Part shown: positions 37,226 through 46,122 of the stretch, piece by piece
How the letters are laid out: the number at the start of each line of letters is the position of its first letter
How positions within the stretch are numbered: position 1 is the first letter of the stretch
Source of the DNA: JAKZVK01 sp965248255
GTDB taxonomy: Bacteria > Acidobacteriota > Terriglobia > Bryobacterales > UBA6623
Direction: 5' to 3'
Assembly (NCBI GenBank): GCA_965248255.1
Contig: CBDFIW010000002.1
Span: 62,001 to 126,000, forward strand
DNA: 64,000 nt
Translations under genes and position numbers: made by a program
Notes under the pieces: generated by a model
Told to the model about the DNA's origin: nothing
Seen by the model: the letters and a program-made list of their open reading frames with translations, nothing else
Database searches by the model: none

Positions 37226-38052
37226 GGCGTGTTAACACTAAGTCGCAAAAGCTGCTATACTCGGAGGTATGGAGATCACCGAGCAGCAATACCGCCGCAT
37301 CGAGCCGGTCCTGCCCCGCCAGCGCGGCAATGTGAGCCTGCCGAACCTCACGGTTTTGAACGCCATGTTGTATGTCGCCGAGCAGGGCTGCAAATGGCGC
37401 GGCTTGCCTAAACGCTTCGGTAACTGGCACACCATTTATACCCGCATGAACCGCTGGTCGAAGAACGGCGTGCTCGACGCCGTCTTCGAGAAACTGCAGC
37501 GCGAGCAGCTGGCCCGCATCCGAATCGAAGCCGTGTCAATGGACTCGACCATCGTGAAGGTTCATCCCGACGGCACGGGCGCGTTAAAAAAACGGTCCGC
37601 AAGCGATCGGCAAATCCCGCGGCGGATGGACCACCAAGATTCATATGGTTGCCGCAAATGCTCGAACGGCGATAACCTTCGCTCTCTCGCCCGGCCAAGC
37701 GCACGACGCCCAGCAGGGCCGCGAACTGCTCGGTGGTCTGGGGCCACTGCCCGAGCCGCTGCCGCTGCTGATGGACGGCGCCCATGAGGACGATCAGACA
37801 CGCCAACTGGCTTTGGATTTCGGATGGATTCCCGTCGTGCCGCCCCGGCGCACCCGCCTGGAGCCGTGGGAATACGACCGAGCGCTCTATCGCCGCCGCA
37901 ACGAGATCGAGAGACTCTTCCGACGGCTCAAGGGATTCCGCCGCATCTTCTCCCGCTTCGACAAGCTCGACGTCATGTTCCCCGCCTTCCCCCACTTCGC
38001 CCTCATCGTCGAGGCTCTACGTTTCGATACCCTACGTTAGCGTTAACACGCC
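37226..38052 (+). mobile_element. IS5-family element, copy 2
   Basis: An 827 bp element with CTAG at 37222-37225 and 38053-38056. The left CTAG contains the stop codon of the preceding membrane gene; the right CTAG is also the left edge of MITE copy 2. The two elements are therefore joined end to end. Confidence 0.92.
37269..38040 (+). CDS. IS5-family transposase in two overlapping frames
   Basis: As in copy 1, but the junction run has seven As (37586-37592), so the first frame runs into a different tail (KKRSASDRQIPRRMDHQDS). Catalytic motifs in the second frame are intact (LLMDGAHEDDQ, RNEIERLFRRLKGFR). A +1/-2 event would be needed instead of -1. Confidence 0.82.
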
Positions 38053-38236
38053 CTAGCCTGCATTCCTCCCCACGTGGCGAGGCGAAGTGCGTGAGAAGGC
38101 TGTCAGGACGAGGCGCGAGGCGCTTGGCGCGCGGAGGTGTACTCGACTGTACATTGAGCACGGCAAGCAAGCGCAACGAAGTCATGGCGGCCTTATCGCG
38201 TGCTTCATCCCTCAGGCGGTGAGAAATGGAGGCGAG
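38053..38236. mobile_element. MITE-like element, copy 2
   Basis: 184 bp sharing all interior blocks with copy 1. The left end CTAGCCTGCATTCCTC is conserved; the right end reads GGTGAGAAATGGAGGCGAG, so the expected GCAGGCTAG has two changes. It too presents GAAATG pointing outwards, but here that ATG is out of frame with yndJ, which has its own AGGAGG and start 30 bp on. Confidence 0.78.
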
Positions 38237-39207
38237 AGCAGTGCTTGGTCAAAGGAGGCGTCACCATGACCGTGCTGGAGACCGAGGGGCGAGCAATGCC
38301 CACGCGTGCCGTATCGGGCAGCACCCTGGTTGGCACAGGGGTGTGGTTGCTGTCACTGGGGTTGTCGTGGGCAGGGCTGTATCCACTGACGATGATCGAG
38401 CAGCTTTTCCTGCTGGCGCCTCTGGTGGTCGTGCCGCAGGGGTTGGCACTGACCGAACGGCTTGCCTTTACCGATCAGCCTCCGTGGCTGTTTCGCGCGG
38501 GACGCGTCTTGCAGCCGTGGACTGCCTTGCCGGCGGTGGCGGCGTTCTATTTGCCACCGGGGGCGGTAGCCGCGTGGCTGGCGTCCGGCTGGATGTTGGT
38601 AACCGCTCTGTTGGGTCTGGCGGGGATGATCCCATTCCTGCGACGAGTTTTCACCAAGCCGCACGCGGCGGGATTCGAGGCAGGCCTCCTCTACCTGCCC
38701 GTCGGCGGTATCTGGTTGTTGCTCTCGCGCCTTGGCCACGAGCCAATCGGGCTGGACGAGCCGATCATTCTATTGACGGCGGTACACTTTCATTTCTCCG
38801 GCTTCGCCGCGTGTGTCTATGCGGCTTGCGCGTCCCAGGTGCTGCGGTTACATCGAGACCCGGCGGGCGGCCTCTTTCACTTCGCGAATTTTGGCGTGAT
38901 CGGTGGAACGTTTCTGGTAGCGATCGGCTTCCTTTTGTCGCCGGAGATAAAACTTGCCGCAATCCTGCTGTATGCAGGGAGCCTCGTGACCTTGGCCGTG
39001 CTGGTCGCCGGCGGCTTGTCAAAGGTAGAACACCGCAGCGGCCGACGCCTATTAGCTCTCTCGGTTGCCTCGCTTGCGTTCGGAATGCTGTTGGCCGCCG
39101 TGTACGGGTTTGGCGAAGTGCGGAAGGAGCTTCTGATCACGATCCCGCAGATGGCCGACGTTCACGGTCCTGTCAACGGCATCGGCTTTGCTGTTTTCGG
39201 TCTGCTA

Positions 39208-40371
39208 GTGTAGTGCGTCAAGCAGATTGCACCTTATGCAGGGCGGCACGTCCGCGCTTGACTTTCTCGAGGATGTCGGAGGCGGTCGCGGTCCAGATGA
39301 AGGGCGTGGGATGCCCGTTGTGCTGGGCGATGTAGTCGTCAATGGCGGCGACGAGCTCGTCCACGCTGCGAAACACGCCGCGGCGCAGGCGCTTGACGGT
39401 GAGATCGCGAAAGAATCGCTCGACCATGTTCAGCCACGACGCCGAGGTCGGGGTGAAATGAATGTGGAAGCGCGGGTGACGATCGAGCCAACGCTTCACA
39501 GCGGCATGCTTGTGGGTGGCATAGTTGTCCACGATGAGATGAAGCTGTTTGTCCTTGGGAGTGCGGCGGTCAATTAAGCGCAGGAAGCGCAGCCATTCCT
39601 GGTGGCTGTGTCGGGGCATGCACTCGGCGATCACGCTGCCGTCAAGGCTGTTGAGCGCCGCAAACAGGGTGGTCGTGCCGTTGCGCTTGTAATCGTGGGT
39701 CATCGTTTGGCCGCGTCCCTTTTTGAGCGGCAGGCCGGGCTGGGTGCGATCGAGGGCTTGGATTTGGGACTTCTCATCGAGCGAGAGAACCAGAGCATGC
39801 TCAGGCGGATTGAGATAGAGTCCGACGATGTCGTCGAGTTTCTCGGCGAAACGCGGGTCATTGCTGAGCTTGAGGGTCTTGACGCGGTGGGGCTTGAGGC
39901 CATGGGCGCGCCAAATCCGTCCCACGGTGGAAGCGCTGACGCCGGCCGCGGCGGCCATGGTGCGGCGGCTCCAGTGGGTGGCGTTGGACGGTTTCTCGCG
40001 GGTGGTCTTGTGGATGATCTGCTGTACTTTCTGCTTCGAGACGGCAGGTTTACGACCGGGCCGTGGGGCGTCTTTTGCAATGCCGGCGATGCTGCTTTCG
40101 AGAAAGCGCGTGCGCCAGCGGGCCACCAGCTGCCGCGAGACACCGAGCTGTGCGGCGATCTGCTTATTCTCGAGACCGTCGGCGGCCAGCAGGACAATCC
40201 TGGCTCGCAGGGCGAGACGAACGGCGACTTGGCGGCCGCGCGCGTAGCGGTCCAACTGCTTGCATTGCGCTGTGTTCAAAGTTACTGGTTGTGCTCTTCG
40301 CATCCCATGCCTCCTGTTAATAGAGACGATGGGAAGTCAATATAAGTTACATTATTTATGGTGCACTACAC
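39208..40371 (-). mobile_element. IS630-family element B, copy 2
   Basis: A 1164 bp inverted copy with GTGTAGTGC ends and TA at 39206-39207 and 40372-40373. The original site is the CTAG within the GLLGW codons of yndJ. Its last C with TAG forms the CTAG into which IS5 copy 3 went. Confidence 0.93.
39218..40303 (-). CDS. IS630-B transposase
   Basis: Intact 361-residue frame with the same helix-turn-helix and DDE motifs as the copy at 4813-5898 (LSLDEKSQ, IVDNYATHKH, LNMVERFF). An AGGAGG precedes its start. Confidence 0.93.
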   Translation of the reverse strand: MRRAQPVTLNTAQCKQLDRYARGRQVAVRLALRARIVLLAADGLENKQIAAQLGVSRQLVARWRTRFLESSIAGIAKDAPRPGRKPAVSKQKVQQIIHKTTREKPSNATHWSRRTMAAAAGVSASTVGRIWRAHGLKPHRVKTLKLSNDPRFAEKLDDIVGLYLNPPEHALVLSLDEKSQIQALDRTQPGLPLKKGRGQTMTHDYKRNGTTTLFAALNSLDGSVIAECMPRHSHQEWLRFLRLIDRRTPKDKQLHLIVDNYATHKHAAVKRWLDRHPRFHIHFTPTSASWLNMVERFFRDLTVKRLRRGVFRSVDELVAAIDDYIAQHNGHPTPFIWTATASDILEKVKRGRAALHKVQSA

Positions 40372-40374
40372 TAG

Positions 40375-41203
40375 GGCGTGTTAACACTAAGTCGCAAAAG
40401 CTGCTATACTCGGAGGTATGGAGATCACCGAGCAGCAATACCGCCGCATCGAGCCGGTCCTGCCCCGCCAGCGCGGCAATGTGAGCCTGCCGAACCTCAC
40501 GGTTTTGAACGCCATGTTGTATGTCGCCGAGCAGGGCTGCAAATGGCGCGGCTTGCCTAAACGCTTCGGTAACTGGCACACCATTTATACCCGCATGAAC
40601 CGCTGGTCGAAGAACGGCGTGCTCGACGCCGTCTTCGAGAAACTGCAGCGCGAGCAGCTGGTCCGCATCCGAATCGAAGCCGTGTCAATGGACTCGACCA
40701 TCGTGAAGGTTCATCCCGACGGCACGGGCGCGTTAAAAAAAACGGTCCGCAAGCGATCGGCAAATCCCGCGGCGGATGGACCACCAAGATTCATATGGTT
40801 GCCGCAAATGCTCGAACGGCGATAACCTTCGCTCTCTCGCCCGGCCAAGCGCACGACGCCCAGCAGGGCCGCGAACTTGCTCGGTGGTCTGGGGCCACTG
40901 CCCGAGCCGCTGCCGCTGCTGATGGACGGCGCCTATGAGGACGATCAGACACGCCAACTGGCTTTGGATTTCGGATGGATTCCCGTCGTGCCGCCCCGGC
41001 GCACCCGCCTGGAGCCGTGGGAATACGACCGAGCGCTCTATCGCCGCCGCAACGAGATCGAGAGACTCTTCCGACGGCTCAAGGGATTCCGCCGCATCTT
41101 CTCCCGCTTCGACAAGCTCGACGTCATGTTCCTCGCCTTCCTCCACTTCGCCCTCATCGCCGAGGCTCTACGTTTCGATACCCTACGTTAGCGTTAACAC
41201 GCC
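40375..41203 (+). mobile_element. IS5-family element, copy 3
   Basis: An 829 bp element with CTAG at 40371-40374 and 41204-41207. It is inserted exactly at the outer end of IS630-B copy 2. It is one base longer than copy 1 because of an extra T near 40877. Confidence 0.92.
40418..41191 (+). pseudogene. IS5-family transposase, frameshifted
   Basis: The first frame is intact to the A8 run. In the second frame one extra T (GAACTTGCTC where the other copies have GAACTGCTC) breaks the sequence before the second catalytic Asp. The remaining 104-codon frame keeps LLMDGAYEDDQ and the RNEIERLFRRLK signature. Probably an inactive copy. Confidence 0.75.
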
Positions 41204-41311
41204 CTAGGGTGGTCGTTGATCCACGGTAGGAGTTTACAGAGCCACGCAAGGTTTCCTGTCACCGGGCCGCGTTGCAGCGCATCTGTAGAGGTGACGGGTT
41301 CGTAGCCTCTC

Positions 41312-42613
41312 ATGGCGACACTTCCGGATGTACCTAACCTCCCGGTTCAACTGAATCTCAACGTTCGTGGGCTCAAAGCGTCGGCCACGCTGGCGATCAA
41401 CGAGCGCTGCAATCAGCTCCGCGAAGAAGGTCGTACCGTTGCCAAGCTCGGCTTGGGACAGTCGCCGTTCCCCGTGGCGCCGCCCGTGGTCGAAGCGTTA
41501 CGCTCGAACGCTTTTCGCAAGGACTACCTCGAAGTCCAAGGGCTCGAAGAGCTGCGCGAGGCGGTCGCGGCCTATCACTGCCGGCGAGTGAACGCGTGCT
41601 ACCTCGGCGACCAGGTACTCATTGGTCCAGGGTCGAAGGAGCTGATGTTCCTCTTGCAGCTCGTCTATTACGGAGACCTGGTCATCCCCACGCCGACTTG
41701 GGTCTCGTACGCGCCACAGGCGCATATCATCGGCCGCCGCGTCACGTGGCTGCAAACGAGAGAAGAGAACGCTTGGAAGCTGACTCCCGATCAGCTCGAG
41801 CGCACCTGCCGCGAGGATCCGGGGCGGCCGCGCATCATGGTTCTGAACTATCCGGCCAACCCGACCGGCGGCACGTACTCGGTGGAAGAGCTCGAGTCCT
41901 TGGCGAAGATCGCCCGCGAGTACGGTGTGATCCTTCTTTCCGACGAGATCTACGGCGAGCTGCATCATCAAGGCCGCCACGTCTCCATCGCCCGCTTTTA
42001 CCCGGAGGGGACGATCATCAGCGGCGGCCTGAGCAAGTGGTGCGGCGCGGGAGGCTGGCGCCTGGGGGCCTTCGTCTTTCCCGCAGGCCTAGACTGGCTG
42101 TTACAAGCGATGGCCAACGTGGCCAGCGAGACCTACACCTCGACCTCGGCGCCGATTCAGTACGCGGCGGTGCGGGCCTTCTCCGGTGGCAGCGAAATCG
42201 AGACCTACCTGGCACACTCGCGGCGGATCCTGGCGGCGTTGGGGAGCACGCTTCATCAGCGGCTACAAGACGCCGGCATCTCGGTCGTCGAGCCGCAAGG
42301 AGCGTTCTATCTCTTGCCGAGCTTCGCTCCCGGCGCCGAACGCTTACGGGCACGCGGGATCACGACCAGCGGGCAGCTTTGCGAGAGGTTGCTTGAAGAC
42401 ACCGGTGTGGCAATCCTTCCCGGCAGCCACTTCGGACGCCCCGAAGAAGAGCTGACGGCGCGCCTGGCCTATGTGGACTTCGACGGCGCACAAGCGTTAG
42501 CCGCGTCCCAGTTGCTACCGCTCGACGAGCCACTCAACGGGCAGTTCCTGCAGACCTATTGCGGGGGCGTGCTCGCGGCCATCGACAGAATTAGTAAGTG
42601 GTACAACGACTGA
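41312..42613 (+). CDS. Class I/II PLP-dependent aminotransferase
   Basis: 433 residues from ATG 41312. Fold-type I features: LGLGQSPFPVAPPVVEALRS, LIGPGSKELMFLLQLVYYGD, VLNYPANPTGGTYSVEELES (the N-P-T-G loop), ILLSDEIYGELHHQG (Asp holding the PLP ring) and IISGGLSKWCGAGGWRLGAF, where the Lys forms the Schiff base and the Arg binds phosphate. It most resembles aspartate/aromatic aminotransferases, but the substrate is open. Its leader carries the stranded 3' end of yndJ. The promoter is not evident; transcription could come from IS5 copy 3. Confidence 0.85.
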   Translation: MATLPDVPNLPVQLNLNVRGLKASATLAINERCNQLREEGRTVAKLGLGQSPFPVAPPVVEALRSNAFRKDYLEVQGLEELREAVAAYHCRRVNACYLGDQVLIGPGSKELMFLLQLVYYGDLVIPTPTWVSYAPQAHIIGRRVTWLQTREENAWKLTPDQLERTCREDPGRPRIMVLNYPANPTGGTYSVEELESLAKIAREYGVILLSDEIYGELHHQGRHVSIARFYPEGTIISGGLSKWCGAGGWRLGAFVFPAGLDWLLQAMANVASETYTSTSAPIQYAAVRAFSGGSEIETYLAHSRRILAALGSTLHQRLQDAGISVVEPQGAFYLLPSFAPGAERLRARGITTSGQLCERLLEDTGVAILPGSHFGRPEEELTARLAYVDFDGAQALAASQLLPLDEPLNGQFLQTYCGGVLAAIDRISKWYND

Positions 42614-42655
42614 CGAGCCCGCCGACCGAGCGGCGAGGGGCGCGAGGCAGGGCCC

Positions 42656-43084
42656 CTATTCTTTCTTCTTCTTGTCTTTCTTCTCCTTGTAGACCTTGTG
42701 GCACGTTCGACAGCCGCTGCCGATGCCGCCCATCCCGGCCCGAAAGGCTGCGGCGTCCTTCGCTTTGGCGGCGACAGCGGCTTTCTTGGAGCCGGCGATC
42801 ACCTTGGTAGCGCCTCGCGTCCAGGGCTCATCCTTGACACGGGCTCCCATCAGCAACAATTGTGTCGATTCACCGAGAATGGACGTGTGTTCGCGGGCGT
42901 GCTTCCAGTCGTCGTCCGACTGCGGTCCGCCGGCCTTCATCATTTCCGACAGCACCTTCATGCTGGGGCCCTGGACGACTTCCATAATGTCGTGGACCGA
43001 GGCTACCTCTTCGTACTTGTGGTCAGCGTAGCCCAAGCCGGCAAGCGCCAGAGCGAGAACGATAAACAAAGAGGCTTTCTTCAT
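42656..43084 (-). CDS. Periplasmic cytochrome c (c'-like)
   Basis: 142 residues from ATG 43084 with a clear signal peptide (KKASLFIVLALALAGLGYAD). A four-helix-bundle-like pattern is followed by the haem site CRTCHKVYKEKK near the C-terminus, as in cytochromes c'/c556. Unlike typical c' proteins it ends in a lysine run (KEKKDKKKKE). Likely a soluble electron carrier or a sensor of small ligands; no redox partner is adjacent. Confidence 0.75.
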   Translation of the reverse strand: MKKASLFIVLALALAGLGYADHKYEEVASVHDIMEVVQGPSMKVLSEMMKAGGPQSDDDWKHAREHTSILGESTQLLLMGARVKDEPWTRGATKVIAGSKKAAVAAKAKDAAAFRAGMGGIGSGCRTCHKVYKEKKDKKKKE

Positions 43085-43212
43085 GATTGCTTGGTGTCTC
43101 CTGAGAAAACGGGGCAGGCCCCTCCGGCTCGTCGCAAACGTGAACCGAGAAGTGGTCATTATAACCGAGCCCGGCTTGCGCCCTGTGTCGTCAGGCCCGC
43201 GATCCGTCCGCG

Positions 43213-43242
43213 CGCCCGCGGATTTACATCCGCGGCTCTGAC
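43213..43242. repeat. CCGCGGAT-type hairpin
   Basis: CCGCGGATTTACATCCGCGG forms a strong hairpin followed by CTCTGACG. Its complement, CGTCAGAGCCGCGG, matches the start of the repeat at 63238. Confidence 0.55.
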
Positions 43243-43292
43243 GTGGCGAGTGGGACGGTCAGGGCGCGCCGAGGCTTACGTGCGGAGGCCGG

Positions 43293-45233
43293 TCAGGCCG
43301 CGCAGTCTTTCGCGTCAATGAGTTGCCGGACCTCGGCAATGAAGTCATCGACCGCTCTCGCGCCCTGGTCGCCTTGCTTGCGATGGCGCACGGCCACCGT
43401 GCCGGCTTCGACCTCGCGACCGCCGACCACTAGCATGTAGGGCACTTTCTGCAACTGTGCCTCGCGGATCTTGGCGTTCACCTTCATGCTGCGCAGATCA
43501 CCCTCGGCCCGAATGCCTGCCTCGTCGAGCCGCTCGAGCACCTGGTTGGCGTAGTCGTTCTGCTTGTCGGTGATCGGCAGGACCACGGCCTGCACGGGCG
43601 CCAGCCACACCGGGAAGGCCCCCGCGTAGTGCTCGATCAGCACGCCGAAGAACCGCTCCACCGAGCCCCACAACGCTCGATGCACCATCACCGGCTGGTG
43701 CGCTTTACCGTCTTCGGCGATGTATTCCAACTTGAAGCGCCGTGGCAGGTTGAAGTCGAACTGCACCGTCGAGAGCTGCCAGGGACGTCCGATCGCGTCC
43801 ACTAGCTTGATGTCGATCTTGGGGCCATAGAATGCCGCTTCATCGGGCATGACCTTGGCCTCGATGTCACGTTCCTTCAGCGCTTGGAACAGCCCGTCCT
43901 CGGCCATGTTCCACTCTTCCGGCGAGCCCGCGTACTTGTCGCTGCCGCCGCCGTCCCAGGTAGAAAGCTCAATCGCATACTCATCGAAGCCGAACGTCTT
44001 CAAGATATCGAGCCCGAAATCGAGGCAACCGAGAATCTCATCTTTCACCTGGCCGGGCGTACAGAAGATGTGCGCGTCGTCTTGTGTGAAACCCCGTACG
44101 CGCATCAACCCGTGCATCACGCCCGACCGCTCGTAGCGATAGACCGTTCCCAGTTCACCCAGCCGAACCGGCAGCTCCCTGTAACTGCGCAGTCGGTCTT
44201 TGTATATCAGGATGTGGAAGGGGCAGTTCATCGGCTTGAGCTGATACTCGGCGTCGTCCAGCTCCATGCGCGAGAACATGTCTTGGGAGTAGAAGTCGGC
44301 GTGGCCCGAGGTCTTCCACAGGTCATAGCGGGCCAGATGCGGCGTGTAGACCAATCCGTAGCCTCGCTTGACATACTGGTCGCACAGCCAGTCCTCCATG
44401 ATGCGGCGGATGACCCCGCCCTTCGGGTGCCAGAAAATCAACCCGGGGCCGGCCGCCTGTTGGATGCTGAACAGGTCCAGCTCTTTGCCGAGCTTACGGT
44501 GGTCGCGCTTCTTGGCCTCTTCGAGCCGGTGGAGATGCCGGCTCAGCTCTTTCTTCGAGAAGAACGACGTCCCGTAGATGCGCTGCAGGCGGGCGTTATT
44601 CTCATCACCCTTCCAGTAGGCGCCGGCGACCGAGAGCAGTTTGAAGGCCTTGATGCGCCCCATGCTCGGGATGTGCGGCCCCCGGCAGAAGTCCTCGAAA
44701 CCCTCGGTGCGGTAGATCGAAATCTTGTCGCCCTCGGCCTTGTCTTCGATCAGCTCGACTTTCATCTCTTCGCCGAGCTTGCGGAACCGGTCGAGAGTCT
44801 CGTCTCTCGGCAGCCACACCCGCTCGTTCTTCGGATCGCGCTTGGCGATCTCTCCCATGCGCGCCTCGATCTTCTCGAGATCATCGGGTGTGAAGGGCTC
44901 GTCGCGCCGGAAGTCGTAGAAGAAACCCTGCTCGGTCGGCGGACCGATGCCCAGCTTCGTTTCGGGATAGAGCTCCAGCACGGCGGCGGCCAGCAAGTGC
45001 GCGGAGGTATGACGGTAGACCTCGAGCGCTTCGGGGTCGCGTGAGGTAAGCAGGCGCAGGCTCGTGCTTTCACCCAGCGGATGCTTGAGGTCGACGAGCT
45101 GCCCGTTGGTCTGTGCCACCAGCGCCGCCTGCGCTAGAGCCGGGCTGATCGACTCGGCGATCTCGAGCGGAGTCGTGCCGGCGGGAACCTCTTTACGGCT
45201 TCCATCGGGCAGCGCGACGGTAATCGGTTCCAT
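43293..45233 (-). CDS. thrS: Threonyl-tRNA synthetase
   Basis: 646 residues, the standard length. A TGS domain (residues 1-60) is followed by the editing domain with HTSAHLLAAAVLELYPETKL and DFCRGPHIPSMGRIKAFKLL. The class II core has MNCPFHILIYKDRLRSYREL (zinc/motif region), MRVRGFTQDDAHIFCTPGQV (motif 2) and VMVHRALWGSVERFFGVLIE (motif 3). The C-terminal anticodon-binding domain includes VWLAPVQAVVLPITDKQNDY. It charges tRNA-Thr and edits mischarged Ser. It lies downstream of the FmdB-like gene on the same strand. Confidence 0.95.
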   Translation of the reverse strand: MEPITVALPDGSRKEVPAGTTPLEIAESISPALAQAALVAQTNGQLVDLKHPLGESTSLRLLTSRDPEALEVYRHTSAHLLAAAVLELYPETKLGIGPPTEQGFFYDFRRDEPFTPDDLEKIEARMGEIAKRDPKNERVWLPRDETLDRFRKLGEEMKVELIEDKAEGDKISIYRTEGFEDFCRGPHIPSMGRIKAFKLLSVAGAYWKGDENNARLQRIYGTSFFSKKELSRHLHRLEEAKKRDHRKLGKELDLFSIQQAAGPGLIFWHPKGGVIRRIMEDWLCDQYVKRGYGLVYTPHLARYDLWKTSGHADFYSQDMFSRMELDDAEYQLKPMNCPFHILIYKDRLRSYRELPVRLGELGTVYRYERSGVMHGLMRVRGFTQDDAHIFCTPGQVKDEILGCLDFGLDILKTFGFDEYAIELSTWDGGGSDKYAGSPEEWNMAEDGLFQALKERDIEAKVMPDEAAFYGPKIDIKLVDAIGRPWQLSTVQFDFNLPRRFKLEYIAEDGKAHQPVMVHRALWGSVERFFGVLIEHYAGAFPVWLAPVQAVVLPITDKQNDYANQVLERLDEAGIRAEGDLRSMKVNAKIREAQLQKVPYMLVVGGREVEAGTVAVRHRKQGDQGARAVDDFIAEVRQLIDAKDCAA

Positions 45234-45331
45234 GACGGCTGAACTCCGAAACGGGTCAAGCGAGGGCCGGGCACCGGGCGTAACGTCACCCTTACCGACA
45301 GTCTAGCCGACGCCTCAGGCCGGCTGACTCT

Positions 45332-45670
45332 CTAGGACTTGGCGGATTCGGTGGAGGTGGATGTTTTCGACTTCGAATCGGAACTACTATCGCTCTTGGT
45401 CCCGGACTTCTCCGATTTTTCGGTCTTCTCGGGCTTGGTTTCGGTCTTCTTCTCTTCCTTCTCTTCACCCTTCTGGTCGTCCGACTTGCCCGAGCGGGCG
45501 TAGTCGGTCACGTACCAGCCGGTGCCCTTGAACTGAATGGCCGGCGGTGAAAGCAGTTTCTTGAGTTTCCCGCCACAGTCTTCACAGACGGTGAGGAGGT
45601 CGTCGGAAAACTTCTGGATCACCTCGAAGCGCTTCTCGCACCCAAGGCACTCATACTCGTACAACGGCAT
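45332..45670 (-). CDS. FmdB-family zinc-ribbon protein
   Basis: 112 residues. Residues 1-45 hold the FmdB ribbon: MPLYEYECLGCEKRFEVIQK with two CxxC knuckles (CLGC and CEDC). The segment LSPPAIQFKGTGWYVTDYAR is the usual continuation. The last 45 residues are a Lys/Glu/Ser/Thr-rich, presumably disordered tail. The family is associated with regulatory or scaffold roles, but function is unproven. Confidence 0.82.
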   Translation of the reverse strand: MPLYEYECLGCEKRFEVIQKFSDDLLTVCEDCGGKLKKLLSPPAIQFKGTGWYVTDYARSGKSDDQKGEEKEEKKTETKPEKTEKSEKSGTKSDSSSDSKSKTSTSTESAKS

Positions 45671-46116
45671 AGAGCAAACTTACCCGGCCCGTTCCGCGGT
45701 GCGCGGAGTCTCAATCCGGGCCCTCTCACGTCGAAAGAATTGAGCCCCGGACGGAAGCCCGGGGTGATCGGGAACCCTCGCCTCCAGTATATCAGGGGGC
45801 CTGTTGCGCCCCGCCTAATGCTGTATTTCAGAAGTTAGTGCACGAACGAGACTATGGCCCGCGCCACGCCCGATCTAGAATTCCTCATCAACACCCGAAC
45901 TTCTGGAAGCCAGTACCAGCGGCTATCAGAGAACCGAACCCGGCAGGCAAGCTCTGTGTTCGTTCTTTGTTCGCTGTGAAATCGCTCGGCAAGCATCCCG
46001 GGGGGAAGGGAGTTAACTGCGAATTGGCTTTGTTTCGTCCTGTTCCCTAAAAGCCAGCAGTCTATGGACAGACCGGAGCGTCGGCTTATTCTCCACACGT
46101 ATGTGGTAGTGTTTAC
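45671..46116. other. Intergenic region upstream of the PSD1-type gene
   Basis: 446 bp between divergent genes. A hairpin GCCCCGG-ACGGAAG-CCCGGGG is at 45744-45764. No gene or convincing promoter is seen; the AT-richer stretch 45785-45840 is the best place to look for start sites. Confidence 0.4.
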
Positions 46117-46122
46117 TTGGTG

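Larger units (their letters stand above)
38266..41305 (+). pseudogene. yndJ: YndJ-family membrane protein interrupted by IS630-B and IS5
   Basis: The 5' part is 38266-39207, from an ATG with AAAGGAGG. Many hydrophobic helices and the family's histidine-bearing stretch (ILLTAVHFHFSGFAACVYAA) are present, then QMADVHGPVNGIGFAVFGLL. At CTA (39205-39207) it runs into IS630-B, which adds only V-stop. Removing IS630-B, IS5 copy 3 and their duplications joins GLL to GWSLIHGRSLQS and 32 codons to TAG 41303-41305. That restores the usual GLLGW ending and about 346 residues. YndJ proteins are polytopic and of unknown function. The truncated form lacks only the extreme C-terminus and may still fold. Confidence 0.82.

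Noticed and set aside
38226..39335. Alternative 369-codon frame beginning at the outward ATG of MITE copy 2.
   Set aside because: It is out of frame with the YndJ helices, is Arg-rich and has no family features; the YndJ start at 38266 has its own AGGAGG.
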